Made by a program: the position numbers and the translations under genes. From assembly GCA_002389175.1 (NCBI GenBank), contig DGNZ01000190.1:1-11235 (forward strand): a DNA stretch of 11,235 nucleotides. Reading direction: 5' to 3'. Below are positions 1 to 6,925 of this stretch, piece after piece. Position 1 is the stretch's first letter; each line of letters starts with the position of its first letter. Below the pieces are notes generated by a model. That model was given only the letters and a program-made list of their open reading frames with translations. It did not search any database and was not told where the DNA came from. The DNA comes from Rhodospirillaceae bacterium UBA4479 (GTDB taxonomy: Bacteria; Pseudomonadota; Alphaproteobacteria; Rhodospirillales; Casp-alpha2).

Positions 1-675
1 GACAATGCGCCATTGACGTTTTTGACCATCGGACGTGCGGCCATTGTCTTGATCCAGTTGATTATTTTGGTGATGGGCACGCACGAAATCATTGGGCTGT
101 CGATCCCGGTTGCGCTGGGCGTGATCGGGCCGCCGTTCGCGTTGGCATGGGCTGCGGTTCAAGCGCGAAAGGGCCAACGCTGGCGCAGCGGTGCGTTACC
201 GCTTGCGAAACGCATTTTTATCAATCTGCCGGAATTGCGCAACGAAGCCGTTGCATTTGTCGCGGCGTCCGTACTTGGCGTCGGTGTTTCAAAAGTATTG
301 CCGCCTGAACTCATTTCAGCCCAACTACAGTCGTACGGGATTACCGGCGACGTAGTTGTCGTTTGTTTGATCTTTGGTATGACGTTGGCGGGTGCGGCAG
401 GCCTACACCCCGTGATTCTGGCAATCTTGGTGGGCGAAGTAATGCCGCCTGATGTGATTGGGATGCCGCCGGCGGTGCTGGCGATGGCAATCCTTGGGGT
501 GTGGGGCACATCGACCATGGTTTCGCCGTTTTCGGCAACCACATTATTTATGGCACGTGTCGTCAACCAGCCGAGTCATGTTATTGCTTGGCGCTGGAGC
601 CCGCCCGTGGTGTTCCTGGCATGTAGCGTCGTTTCCGCCTACGTGGTTGCGGTGCGGCATTTGTTCTATACTTAA
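1..675 (+). CDS. C-terminal part of a multi-spanning membrane protein (5' truncated)
   Basis: The reading frame is open from the first base, so the gene begins outside the window; the TTG at 13 is not needed as a start. The visible 224 residues contain about six hydrophobic stretches, with a short basic loop (ARKGQRWRSG) after the second. The third stretch follows a soluble segment with LPELRNEAVAF, and two glycine/proline-rich stretches carry GLHPVILAILVGEV and GTSTMVSPFSATTL. Helix-breaking, small-residue motifs of this kind are common in the second half of secondary transporters, so an integral inner-membrane transporter or permease is a reasonable inference. I do not recognise the family and cannot name a substrate. 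The gene ends 33 bases before tsaB on the same strand and could be co-transcribed with it. Base composition resembles its neighbours. The membrane location is much surer than the function. Confidence 0.75.
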   Translation, partial: DNAPLTFLTIGRAAIVLIQLIILVMGTHEIIGLSIPVALGVIGPPFALAWAAVQARKGQRWRSGALPLAKRIFINLPELRNEAVAFVAASVLGVGVSKVLPPELISAQLQSYGITGDVVVVCLIFGMTLAGAAGLHPVILAILVGEVMPPDVIGMPPAVLAMAILGVWGTSTMVSPFSATTLFMARVVNQPSHVIAWRWSPPVVFLACSVVSAYVVAVRHLFYT

Positions 676-708
676 TTTTCACATGTACCCTCGGATCGGA
701 CAGCACGT

Positions 709-1383
709 ATGACGGTTATCCTCGGCATTGATACGGCGACGCACGGTTGCTCTGTGGCTTTGGTCGATGATCATGGTCGTTGTCTCGGTGCGCGCGCTGC
801 AGAAATGGCACGGGGTCAGTCGGAAGCGCTTGCACCGATGATGCAGGCCGTGCTCGATGAAGCGGGCATTGATTTTTCCACGGTTGCTGCCGTTGCTGTT
901 ACCCGGGGGCCGGGCGCTTTCACAGGACTTCGAATTGGCCTCGCGGCGGCGCGGGCATCTGCGCTTGCGGCGGCTATTCCATGCCTCGGCATCACGACCT
1001 TCGATGTCTTGATGCGTCAGGCAAAACCGTTTGTGCCGAATGGTGCCGCGACATTGATCGCGATTGAGACCAAACGTGAAGACGTCTATGTGCAGGTGTT
1101 TGACCAAAATGGTCAGGTGCTGCGAGACGCGGCGGCGATGTTGCCGAACTCGGTCCCGGCGTGGTTAGGCGCGCTTGATCAAGTGTGTTTGGCAGGTGAT
1201 GCCGCGCCCAGATTGGCAGCGCCGATGTGCATGCATGTCGATGCCAAATTACTCGCTGCCACGACACTGCCGAATGCAGAGAGTGTCGCAGCGTTGGGCT
1301 TTCATGTTATAGGTGCGCCGGAAACAGCGCTACCGGATCCCATCTATTTGCGCGCACCGGATGTTACGATGCCGAGTGCATAA
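709..1383 (+). CDS. tsaB: tRNA threonylcarbamoyladenosine biosynthesis protein TsaB
   Basis: TsaB (YeaZ) is the inactive-paralogue partner of TsaD in the TsaB-TsaD-TsaE complex. This complex transfers threonylcarbamoyl from threonylcarbamoyl-AMP to A37 of ANN-decoding tRNAs in the cytoplasm. The 224-residue product has the family layout: an N-terminal ASKHA-type strand ILGIDTATHGCSVAL (about residues 4-18), the hallmark VTRGPGAFTGLRIGLAAARA (about 64-83), and the usual C-terminal ending DPIYLRAPDV. Length matches the family (about 220-235). The ATG at 709 places the first strand at the expected distance from the start; only a weak GGA-type ribosome binding site lies upstream. In many alphaproteobacteria rimI follows tsaB; here it is absent and a convergent TusA-family gene ends only 6 bases away. 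Identification is firm. Confidence 0.95.
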   Translation: MTVILGIDTATHGCSVALVDDHGRCLGARAAEMARGQSEALAPMMQAVLDEAGIDFSTVAAVAVTRGPGAFTGLRIGLAAARASALAAAIPCLGITTFDVLMRQAKPFVPNGAATLIAIETKREDVYVQVFDQNGQVLRDAAAMLPNSVPAWLGALDQVCLAGDAAPRLAAPMCMHVDAKLLAATTLPNAESVAALGFHVIGAPETALPDPIYLRAPDVTMPSA

Positions 1384-1389
1384 GAACGA

Positions 1390-1641
1390 CTAAACGGCCT
1401 CACGGCGGATAACAATAAGATACGTGCCATCATCGCGTTCGGTGGTCGAGAGTACCGAATGGCCATGTTGGCGGGCTGATCGCGGCACGTTATTCAGTGG
1501 TTCAGCGCCTTTTAACGTGACTTCCAAAATGTCGCCCGGCGATAATTTTTCTAAGGCGAGTTTTGTGCGCACGAACGTCATCGGGCAAATCAAGCCTGTG
1601 ATATCCAACGAATGCTTTTCGGTGTTCGTCGACTCGGTCAT
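1390..1641 (-). CDS. TusA-family sulfurtransferase-like protein (CPMT variant)
   Basis: TusA-family proteins are small two-layer alpha/beta carriers that hold sulfur as a cysteine persulfide and pass it on, for example to tRNA thiolation or other sulfur metabolism. The 83-residue product shows the fold signature: LDITGLICPMTFVRTKLAL (residues 12-30) with the single candidate cysteine at C19, then the glycine-bounded strand PGDILEVTL, and the late segment NVPRSARQHGHSVL. The classic CPxP motif is CPMT here, so the second proline is replaced by threonine; I have seen this form in alphaproteobacterial relatives. I chose the ATG at 1641 because it places the first strand about ten residues from the start, as in the family. 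An ATG at 1728 would add 29 polar, lysine/glutamine-rich residues without homology-like features. Neither start has a strong ribosome binding site. It converges on tsaB and diverges from the MucR gene. The sulfur acceptor is unknown. Confidence 0.85.
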   Translation of the reverse strand: MTESTNTEKHSLDITGLICPMTFVRTKLALEKLSPGDILEVTLKGAEPLNNVPRSARQHGHSVLSTTERDDGTYLIVIRREAV

Positions 1642-1755
1642 TGTCTGTGCGTCTTTATCCAAGTGTATTTGCTCTTTGTTGTTTTGTTTTTTATGACGGT
1701 TTTGTTGCACGTGGCGTAAGAGCGACATTTAGACCGAAGCTTGAATGCCAAAAAC

Positions 1756-1784
1756 TTGCGTGGTAATATGAAAGTAATTATAAG
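1756..1784 (+). promoter_or_regulatory. Candidate sigma70 promoter 1 for the MucR-family gene
   Basis: TTGCGT at 1756-1761 and TATAAG at 1779-1784 are separated by exactly 17 bases in an AT-rich region between the divergent TusA-family and MucR-family genes. Four of six -35 bases and five of six -10 bases match consensus. Transcription would begin near 1791, giving a leader of about 60 bases. This is a pattern match only. Confidence 0.5.
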
Positions 1785-1793
1785 AAGTCAAAG

Positions 1794-1824
1794 TTGCAAA
1801 TTCATAGTGCGAGCTTTGTATAAA
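1794..1824 (+). promoter_or_regulatory. Candidate second promoter for the MucR-family gene
   Basis: TTGCAA at 1794-1799 and TATAAA at 1819-1824 are separated by 19 bases, longer than ideal. The pair lies just downstream of the first candidate promoter and 27 bases before the ATG at 1852. MucR/Ros regulators bind AT-rich sites with T-A steps and often repress their own genes, and this region is rich in such sites. Autoregulation here is inference. Confidence 0.35.
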
Positions 1825-1851
1825 TGACAATTATTGGAGCATTGAGAGTCT

Positions 1852-2277
1852 ATGCCTGACACGCCTAGTCAAACTGAACTTCTTGAATTGACCGCCGAAG
1901 TTGTTTCGGCACACGCATCCAACAACACGGTTGCCGCGTCAGATCTTCCACAAGTGATCAAAGATGTATATGCGACGTTCTCAACTTTAGGAGTTGCGGC
2001 GCCGCCGATCGAGCTGCCGACTCCTGTCGTACCGATCAAAAAATCGGTGACGCCTGATTTTATTATTTGCCTCGAAGACGGCAAAAAATTGAAAATGTTA
2101 AAGCGCCATTTGAAGACCTCATATAACATGTCGCCCGAAGAATATCGTGAACGTTGGGGCTTGCCGATTGATTACCCTATGGTTGCTCCCAATTACGCCA
2201 AAAAGCGCAGTACGCTTGCAAAGAAAATTGGCCTCGGTCGCAAGCCAGGTTCGACGAACAAGCGGAAACCGAAATAA
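1852..2277 (+). CDS. MucR/Ros-family zinc-finger-type transcriptional regulator
   Basis: MucR/Ros proteins are alphaproteobacterial DNA-binding regulators that act as H-NS-like repressors of AT-rich promoters, controlling exopolysaccharide, motility and symbiosis or virulence genes. The 141-residue product has an N-terminal oligomerisation part (about 5-50), a proline-rich linker (51-62), the DNA-binding region IICLEDGKKLKMLKRHLKT (71-89), the signature MSPEEYRERWGLP (93-105) with YPMVAPNYA (108-116), and a lysine-rich tail. The zinc ligands appear as C73, D76 and H86, but the position of the last histidine (RTHY in many MucR proteins) is S90. Metal binding may therefore be weak or absent; zinc is known to be dispensable in some Ros-like proteins. 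The ATG at 1852 fits the family length, and GGAG at 1836-1839 is rather far upstream. It is followed by hairpins and then fur. The family call is firm, the target genes are unknown. Confidence 0.93.
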   Translation: MPDTPSQTELLELTAEVVSAHASNNTVAASDLPQVIKDVYATFSTLGVAAPPIELPTPVVPIKKSVTPDFIICLEDGKKLKMLKRHLKTSYNMSPEEYRERWGLPIDYPMVAPNYAKKRSTLAKKIGLGRKPGSTNKRKPK

Positions 2278-2294
2278 AGACATAGGCGTGCCTC

Positions 2295-2346
2295 GCTTGG
2301 CCCTCTATTTTAGGGCTAAGCTTGGCCGCATTGTTTTTATGCGGTT
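2295..2346 (+). terminator. Two adjacent hairpins after the MucR-family gene (possible terminator)
   Basis: The first hairpin has a 10-base-pair stem, GCTTGGCCCT (2295-2304) with AGGGCTAAGC (2312-2321), one G-U pair and a 7-base loop. The second has CCGCAT (2326-2331) with ATGCGG (2339-2344), extendable by two G-U pairs, and a loop containing five T. The only T run after the first stem sits inside the second loop, so this is not a textbook intrinsic terminator. The pair begins 18 bases after the MucR stop and ends 19 bases before the candidate fur -35, which suits ending the MucR transcript. Confidence 0.45.
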
Positions 2347-2364
2347 CCTAAATTTTACAAACCC

Positions 2365-2393
2365 TTCACAGACCAGTCCCTTACGGCTAGTAT
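2365..2393 (+). promoter_or_regulatory. Candidate sigma70 promoter for fur
   Basis: TTCACA (2365-2370, five of six -35 bases) and TAGTAT (2388-2393, four of six -10 bases) are 17 bases apart. Transcription would start near 2400. This supports translation from the ATG at 2421 rather than the in-frame GTG at 2394, which would touch the -10 element. Confidence 0.5.
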
Positions 2394-2420
2394 GTGAGTC
2401 TTTCCAGCACTAAGGGCGTT

Positions 2421-2843
2421 ATGGACGAAACCCGTCTCGAAAGACTATGCATCGACAAGGGCATGAAGATGACCGAGCAGCGCCGGATCATTGCCCGTGT
2501 GCTATCAGCATCTGAGGATCATCCTGACGTTGAGGAAGTCTATCGTCGGGCATCTATGCAAGATTCCAAGATATCTATTGCCACCGTATATCGGACCATG
2601 CGGTTGTTCGAAGACGCCGGTATTGTTGAGCGGCATGATTTTGGCGATGGGCGTGCGCGTTATGAAGAAGCAACCGATGAACATCACGACCATATCATTG
2701 ACGTAAAATCAGGCCGGGTGATCGAGTTTCAAAACGAAGAGATTGAGCGGTTGCAGGAACGCGTTGCCAGAGAACACGGCCTGCGTTTGGTCGGCCACCG
2801 TTTGGAACTTTTTGGTGTGCCCCTAAAAGAGGACGAGAAATGA
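2421..2843 (+). CDS. fur: Fur-family metal-responsive regulator (alphaproteobacterial Fur/Mur type)
   Basis: Fur-family proteins are dimeric repressors that sense Fe2+ or, in many alphaproteobacteria (Mur), Mn2+. The 140-residue product has the winged-helix region with ISIATVYRTMRLFEDAGIVER (51-71) and the metal-binding C-terminal domain with HHDHIIDVKSGRVIEF (88-103). By alignment with E. coli Fur the ligands H34, E82, H89, H91 and H88, D90, E109, H126 are all present. The two cysteines of the CxxC pair are replaced by D94 and S97, and no second CxxC pair is present, so the structural zinc site is missing, as is usual for alpha Fur/Mur. I chose the ATG at 2421: TAAGG lies just upstream at 2411-2415, the promoter fits, and 140 residues is the family length. 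The GTG at 2394 would add nine residues. Whether iron or manganese is the signal cannot be told from sequence. Irr is less likely because its haem-binding motif is not seen. Confidence 0.93.
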   Translation: MDETRLERLCIDKGMKMTEQRRIIARVLSASEDHPDVEEVYRRASMQDSKISIATVYRTMRLFEDAGIVERHDFGDGRARYEEATDEHHDHIIDVKSGRVIEFQNEEIERLQERVAREHGLRLVGHRLELFGVPLKEDEK

Positions 2844-2969
2844 TGACTTATGTGAGCGGGAGCGCCGCTTGACACGAGGCCCGGTGCTGATCATGTTCCG
2901 CCGCCAGCGGCAAAGACGGCAGATTTTTTCTGTGCGCCAAAATGTGCAGCTAAGGGATACTTCGGGACG
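2844..2969 (+). other. fur-miaB spacer with possible promoter and small hairpins
   Basis: The 126 bases between fur and miaB contain no convincing gene. A perfect -35-like TTGACA lies at 2869-2874, but bases at the expected -10 spacing (near 2891-2897) match poorly. Small stems are present: AGCGG/CCGCT (2855-2859 with 2865-2869) and GCCG/CGGC (2900-2903 with 2908-2911). A run of six T at 2924-2929 lies 12 bases after the second stem, too far for a normal terminator. GGGA near 2954-2957 and GGGA near 2963-2966 precede the miaB ATG. miaB may have its own promoter here or be read from fur. Confidence 0.35.
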
Positions 2970-4394
2970 ATGAGGGCGCCATTGCAGAACGCCGAACCAA
3001 ACTCAAATCGGCATTTGGCAAATAAAACCGTTCATGTGAAATCATACGGCTGCCAGATGAACGTTTATGACGCGTCCAGAATGGGCGACGTGTTGGCGCC
3101 ACTTGGCTATGTCAACGATCCCGATATGTTCGCGGCGGACTTGGTGATTCTCAACACCTGCCATATCCGTGAGAAAGCGGCTGAAAAAGTATACTCGGAA
3201 TTGGGGCGCCTGCGCGTTGAAAAAGAGTCCCGCGCCGACTCTGAGCGTCCGATGGTCATCGCCGTTGGCGGCTGTGTGGCGCAGGCTGAAGGTGAAGAAA
3301 TTCTTCGCCGTGCACCTTATGTCGATATGGTATTCGGCCCGCAAACCTATCATCGTTTGCCGCTTATGTTGCGCACGCTGGCGCAGCGCGGCGAAGCCGT
3401 GGTCGACACGGACTTTCCAGCCGACGATAAATTTGACGCGTTGCCCGATGTGCAACCGGACGGGGCAGCGGCGTTTCTTACGATACAAGAAGGGTGCGAC
3501 AAATTCTGCACATTTTGTGTCGTGCCGTATACGCGGGGCGCTGAATTCTCGCGGCCTGTTGATCCGGTGCTGCGTGAGGCACGCTTGTTGGCCGGCAAAG
3601 GCGTTCGCGAAATTACGCTGCTTGGGCAAAACGTAAATGCGTATCACGGTGATAATGGCAACGGGGATGAGCTGACATTGGGCCGGTTAATTCGCAAGTT
3701 GGCCGATGTCGAGGGTATTGAACGTATTCGCTATACTACATCCTACCCAGCTGAAGTGGATGATGATCTGATTTCGGCGCACCGCGATGTGCCGGCGTTG
3801 ATGCCGTATCTGCATTTACCCGTTCAATCGGGCTCGGATAAAATTTTGAAGGCGATGAATCGTCGCCATTCGTCTGGTGATTATAAAGATATCGTGCGGC
3901 GGCTTCGTGATGCGCAGCCTGACCTTGCCCTCTCTTCTGACTTTATCGTCGGCTTTCCGGGTGAAACAGACGCTGATTTCCAAGCAACCTTGGATTTGGT
4001 TCAATCGGTTGGCTTTGTGCAGGCGTATTCGTTTAAATACAGCCCGCGTCCCGGGACTCCGGCGGCGGATATGGATGACCAGATTCCGGAAGCCGTTAAG
4101 TCGGCGCGCTTGCAGCTTTTGCAGGACCTGCTGAATCGTCAGCAGATTGCCTTTAATGAATCTTGTGTCGGCCGGGATTTACCGGTGTTGTTTGATCGTC
4201 CGGGTGCGCGTCCCGGTCAACTGGTGGGGCGCAGCCCTTATATGCAAGCGGTTCATGCGGACGCGCCCGCCGACCGGATGGGAGAGATCATCACCGTGAG
4301 AATTGATCGCGCTAAACCAAATAGTCTTTCCGGCACTATCCGCCCTATTGGCGCCGACGCGTCATCCAACGCTAAACGGGAGGTGGTTGCTTGA
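2970..4394 (+). CDS. miaB: tRNA-2-methylthio-N6-dimethylallyladenosine synthase MiaB
   Basis: MiaB is a radical-SAM methylthiotransferase that converts i6A37 to ms2i6A37 in tRNAs reading UNN codons. The 474-residue product has the three domains in order. The N-terminal UPF0004 domain carries its auxiliary cluster cysteines C28 (YGCQMN), C64 (NTCHIREKA) and C102 (GGCVAQAEG). The radical-SAM core carries C176, C180 and C183 (EGCDKFCTFCVVPYTRG). Downstream are LPVQSGSD and FIVGFPGET, and a C-terminal TRAM-like domain lies after about residue 395, including the SPYMQAVHA segment. All six cluster cysteines are present, so the enzyme should be active. NTCHIREKA favours MiaB over its ribosomal homologue RimO. 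The ATG at 2970 gives a short extra N-terminal tail of about 18 residues before the first strand. The last bases overlap the TTG start of phoH, consistent with translational coupling in a miaB-phoH-ybeY-corC-lnt operon. Confidence 0.97.
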   Translation: MRAPLQNAEPNSNRHLANKTVHVKSYGCQMNVYDASRMGDVLAPLGYVNDPDMFAADLVILNTCHIREKAAEKVYSELGRLRVEKESRADSERPMVIAVGGCVAQAEGEEILRRAPYVDMVFGPQTYHRLPLMLRTLAQRGEAVVDTDFPADDKFDALPDVQPDGAAAFLTIQEGCDKFCTFCVVPYTRGAEFSRPVDPVLREARLLAGKGVREITLLGQNVNAYHGDNGNGDELTLGRLIRKLADVEGIERIRYTTSYPAEVDDDLISAHRDVPALMPYLHLPVQSGSDKILKAMNRRHSSGDYKDIVRRLRDAQPDLALSSDFIVGFPGETDADFQATLDLVQSVGFVQAYSFKYSPRPGTPAADMDDQIPEAVKSARLQLLQDLLNRQQIAFNESCVGRDLPVLFDRPGARPGQLVGRSPYMQAVHADAPADRMGEIITVRIDRAKPNSLSGTIRPIGADASSNAKREVVA

Positions 4395-5437
4395 GCCGCG
4401 CCGCGAAACCTGCGGTTCGTCGCAAAGACGGCGCCGCCATCACTCGCAAAAAACAATTCCCGAACAACGGCTTAGCGATTGCGTTGTTCGGGCCGCATCA
4501 TTGTCATTTGGCGCAGATTGAATCCGGCTTGTCGGTGGTGATCCATGCGCGCGGCAATGAAGTCACGATTGCAGGCGATCCCGAAGCAGCGGCCCGCGCG
4601 GTCAGCGTGTTGGATTCGCTTTATGAGCGCCTCGAAAAAGGTCAGGATATTGATCAGCCCGAAGTCGATGCGATGTTGAGATTTTCCGCTGAGCCTGAGC
4701 GGAAAATGCCGTCTGGTCACGATGCGGGTGTCAGTATTCGCAATCGGGTTGTGACCGCACGGACACCGACGCAAGCCGACTATCTGCGTGCGATCGACGA
4801 GTCCGAATTGGTTTTCTCGGAAGGCCCTGCCGGTACCGGTAAGACCTATTTGGCGGTCGCGAAAGCTGTTGAGCGCTTGGTACGCGGTGATGTTGAACGC
4901 ATTATTCTCTCAAGGCCTGCAGTTGAAGCCGGCGAGCAGTTGGGCTTTTTGCCCGGCGATATGCGCGAAAAAGTCGATCCTTATTTGCGCCCCTTATACG
5001 ACGCGCTGCACGATATGATGCCGGCTCAACAAGTGCAGAAACGTCTAGAATCCGGCGAAATCGAAGTTGCCCCGTTGGCGTTCATGCGTGGCCGCACTTT
5101 GGCGAATGCGTTTGTGATTTTGGACGAAGCGCAAAACACTACAGCGGTGCAGATGAAAATGTTCCTAACCCGGTTGGGTGAGAACTCGCGCATGGTCATT
5201 ACCGGCGACCTCAGTCAGGTTGACTTGCCGCGCGGCACGCGTTCAGGCCTTCGTGATGCGCGCGAAGCGCTTAGCCATGTTGATGACATTCGGTTCTTGA
5301 AATTCCAAGATGCCGACGTTGTCCGCCACCCGTTGGTGGGTAAGATCGTGCGTGCGTACCGTCAGTTGGAAAACCAGCGTGGCGCGGGCGCTGAATATCA
5401 TATCGAAGACGATAGTGCCGGAGATCATGAAACCTAA
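4391..5437 (+). CDS. phoH: PhoH-family ATPase (YbeZ-like)
   Basis: PhoH/YbeZ proteins are cytoplasmic P-loop ATPases of the helicase-related type. In many proteobacteria the gene sits directly before ybeY and the product is linked to YbeY in RNA metabolism; the exact substrate is not settled. The 348-residue product has an N-terminal KH-like region (about 25-85), Walker A GPAGTGKT (145-152), SRPAVEAGEQLGFLPGD (174-190), Walker B FVILDEAQ (241-248), MVITGDLSQVDLP (268-280) and a late conserved arginine-containing VRHPLVGKIVRAY. All key ATPase motifs are intact. The TTG at 4391 is chosen because GGGAGG (4378-4383) lies just upstream and no ATG precedes the conserved region. It overlaps the miaB stop by four bases. 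Its 3' end overlaps the ybeY start by 11 bases. Confidence 0.95.
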   Translation: MSRAAKPAVRRKDGAAITRKKQFPNNGLAIALFGPHHCHLAQIESGLSVVIHARGNEVTIAGDPEAAARAVSVLDSLYERLEKGQDIDQPEVDAMLRFSAEPERKMPSGHDAGVSIRNRVVTARTPTQADYLRAIDESELVFSEGPAGTGKTYLAVAKAVERLVRGDVERIILSRPAVEAGEQLGFLPGDMREKVDPYLRPLYDALHDMMPAQQVQKRLESGEIEVAPLAFMRGRTLANAFVILDEAQNTTAVQMKMFLTRLGENSRMVITGDLSQVDLPRGTRSGLRDAREALSHVDDIRFLKFQDADVVRHPLVGKIVRAYRQLENQRGAGAEYHIEDDSAGDHET

Positions 5438-5963
5438 ACCTGCCGCCGAGGCAAATACGCGCCTGCAGATCGATATCGGCGTCCGAACTGCGGCTTGGAA
5501 AAATGTCTTGGGTGATATTGATGCACTTTGTGCAACCACGCTGAGTACGGCATGGGATTTCGCTGCGCCCAACGATGGGTTGTTTGAAGTATCAGTGGTG
5601 CTGACCGATGATGCCGAGCAGCGGACGTTGAATAAGACATACCGCGGCAAAGACTTATCGACCAATGTGTTGTCATTTCCGGCTTGGGACGTTAGCGGAC
5701 CGGCGGCACCTCAAGGTGTGCCGGCAACGTTGGGCGACATCGTTATTGCTTTTGAGACGGTTGATCAGGAAAGATCGTCCCAAGGCCTTTCATGGCACGA
5801 TCATTTTTCACATCTTTTGGTGCATGGTATGTTGCATCTTTGCGGCTATGATCACGAAAATACGGAAGATGCAGAGAAAATGGAGCATCTTGAGATAACT
5901 ATTCTGGGAAAGCTCGGTGTCGGTAATCCATATCTGGATGATGATGCGCCGGGCATAGGCTGA
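5427..5963 (+). CDS. ybeY: Endoribonuclease YbeY
   Basis: YbeY is a metal-dependent single-strand endoribonuclease needed for 16S rRNA 3' end maturation and ribosome quality control. The 178-residue product shows the diagnostic zinc site HGMLHLCGYDH (133-143), with H133, H137 and H143 as the three ligands. Upstream are the conserved motifs YRGKDLSTNVLSFP (72-85) and LGDIVIAFE (102-110). Length is slightly above the usual 150-170 because of a short N-terminal tail and a C-terminal acidic tail. The ATG at 5427 lies inside the end of phoH, preceded by GGAG at 5420-5423. A longer reading from 5310 would run far into phoH with no family-like sequence. The next gene corC begins 11 bases after the stop. 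Identification is firm. Confidence 0.96.
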   Translation: MKPKPAAEANTRLQIDIGVRTAAWKNVLGDIDALCATTLSTAWDFAAPNDGLFEVSVVLTDDAEQRTLNKTYRGKDLSTNVLSFPAWDVSGPAAPQGVPATLGDIVIAFETVDQERSSQGLSWHDHFSHLLVHGMLHLCGYDHENTEDAEKMEHLEITILGKLGVGNPYLDDDAPGIG

Positions 5964-5974
5964 CGGATAAAAAA

Positions 5975-6925
5975 ATGAACGACACGACCCCAAACGGGGA
6001 ACCCTCTAGTAGCGACGGGCACGGCGAAGGTGCTTCAAGCAACGAGCAAAAGAACGGGAATTTTTCAGACGTTGTGCGTGGGTGGGTGCGTGGCCTTAAA
6101 CGCATGTCGTCTGGCAGTGATTCGCCCCGAGACACCCTGGACGAACTGATTGAAGAGCGCGAAGACTCCGAGCAACCGCTGGATCCTGACGAGCGACTGT
6201 TGGTCGCGAACATCCTTGAGCTGCGCAATCTGACAATTTACGACGTGATGGTGCCGCGTGCGGATATCATTGCGATACCTGTTTCCGCAACGTTGCCCGA
6301 TATCATTGATGTTGCGACGCGTGGCGGCCACTCGCGCTTACCCGTGTATCGCGACACGTTAGATGATGCGCAAGGAGTCGTGCACATCAAGGATGTGTTG
6401 GGCTGGCGTGGGAAGGACAAAGACTTCAAGGTCGCAGAGGTGCAACGTAAAATGTTGTTTGTTGCGCCCTCCATGCGGGTCTTGGAACTGTTGTTGGAAA
6501 TGCGCGTGAAGCGCTCGCATATGGCGTTGGTGGTTGATGAATTTGGCGGCGTCGACGGGCTTGTGACCATTGAAGACTTGGTCGAAGAAATCGTCGGCGA
6601 AATCGAAGATGAGCATGATCGCGACGATGAACCTAAAATTGAACGACGTCGTGACGGCTCTTGGGTTGCGGATGCACGGATTGAAATCGAAAAATTAGAA
6701 AGCCGCATTGGCCCTGTGGTCGATGAAGACGAACGTGAAGATATTGATACGTTGGGCGGTCTTGTGTTCACGGTCGCGGGTCGCGTGCCGATCCGGGGTG
6801 AGATTATTGCGCATCGTGGCGGTATTGAATTTGAAATTTTAGATGCGGATCCAAGGCGTGTGCATCGTGTTCGGGTGCGCCGTCGTGTTGATGCGGAAAT
6901 GGCGTCGGCGCCCGCTGCGGGATGA
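5975..6925 (+). CDS. corC: CorC/TlyC-like protein: CBS-pair and transporter-associated domain
   Basis: The 316-residue product is the short soluble form of the CorC/TlyC (HlyC/CorC) family, commonly annotated as a hemolysin family or magnesium/cobalt efflux-associated protein. It lacks the membrane DUF21 domain. Domains in order are a polar, disordered-looking N terminus (1-50), a linker helix with LDELIEEREDSEQPLDPDERLLVANILELRN split around 55-85, CBS motif 1 beginning TIYDVMVPRADI (87-98) with SRLPVYRD (120-127), CBS motif 2 with MALVVDEFGGVDGLVTIEDLV (183-203), then an acidic stretch and the CorC_HlyC domain (about 225-305) with DTLGGLVF. The true role of this short form is poorly established; adenosine-nucleotide sensing by CBS pairs is family knowledge, not seen directly. 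The ATG at 5975 follows GGATAAAAAA. The stop overlaps the lnt start as ATGA. Confidence 0.92.
   Translation: MNDTTPNGEPSSSDGHGEGASSNEQKNGNFSDVVRGWVRGLKRMSSGSDSPRDTLDELIEEREDSEQPLDPDERLLVANILELRNLTIYDVMVPRADIIAIPVSATLPDIIDVATRGGHSRLPVYRDTLDDAQGVVHIKDVLGWRGKDKDFKVAEVQRKMLFVAPSMRVLELLLEMRVKRSHMALVVDEFGGVDGLVTIEDLVEEIVGEIEDEHDRDDEPKIERRRDGSWVADARIEIEKLESRIGPVVDEDEREDIDTLGGLVFTVAGRVPIRGEIIAHRGGIEFEILDADPRRVHRVRVRRRVDAEMASAPAAG

Noticed and set aside
1642..1728. N-terminal extension of the TusA-family protein from an ATG at 1728
   Set aside because: The extra 29 residues are polar and unlike the family, no good ribosome binding site precedes that ATG, and the 83-residue form has the usual length.
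2394..2420. GTG at 2394 as the fur start
   Set aside because: It abuts the candidate -10 element at 2388-2393, lacks a ribosome binding site, and would give a longer than usual protein; the ATG at 2421 has TAAGG upstream.
2840..2872. Ten-codon frame starting at the fur stop
   Set aside because: Too short, with no ribosome binding site distinct from the fur coding end and no support beyond an ATG-stop pair.
2900..2929. Intrinsic terminator between fur and miaB
   Set aside because: The stem is only four base pairs and the run of six T is 12 bases away.
3042..3647. 201-codon minus-strand frame opposite miaB
   Set aside because: No recognisable motif and fully antisense to conserved MiaB domains, including the radical-SAM cysteines.
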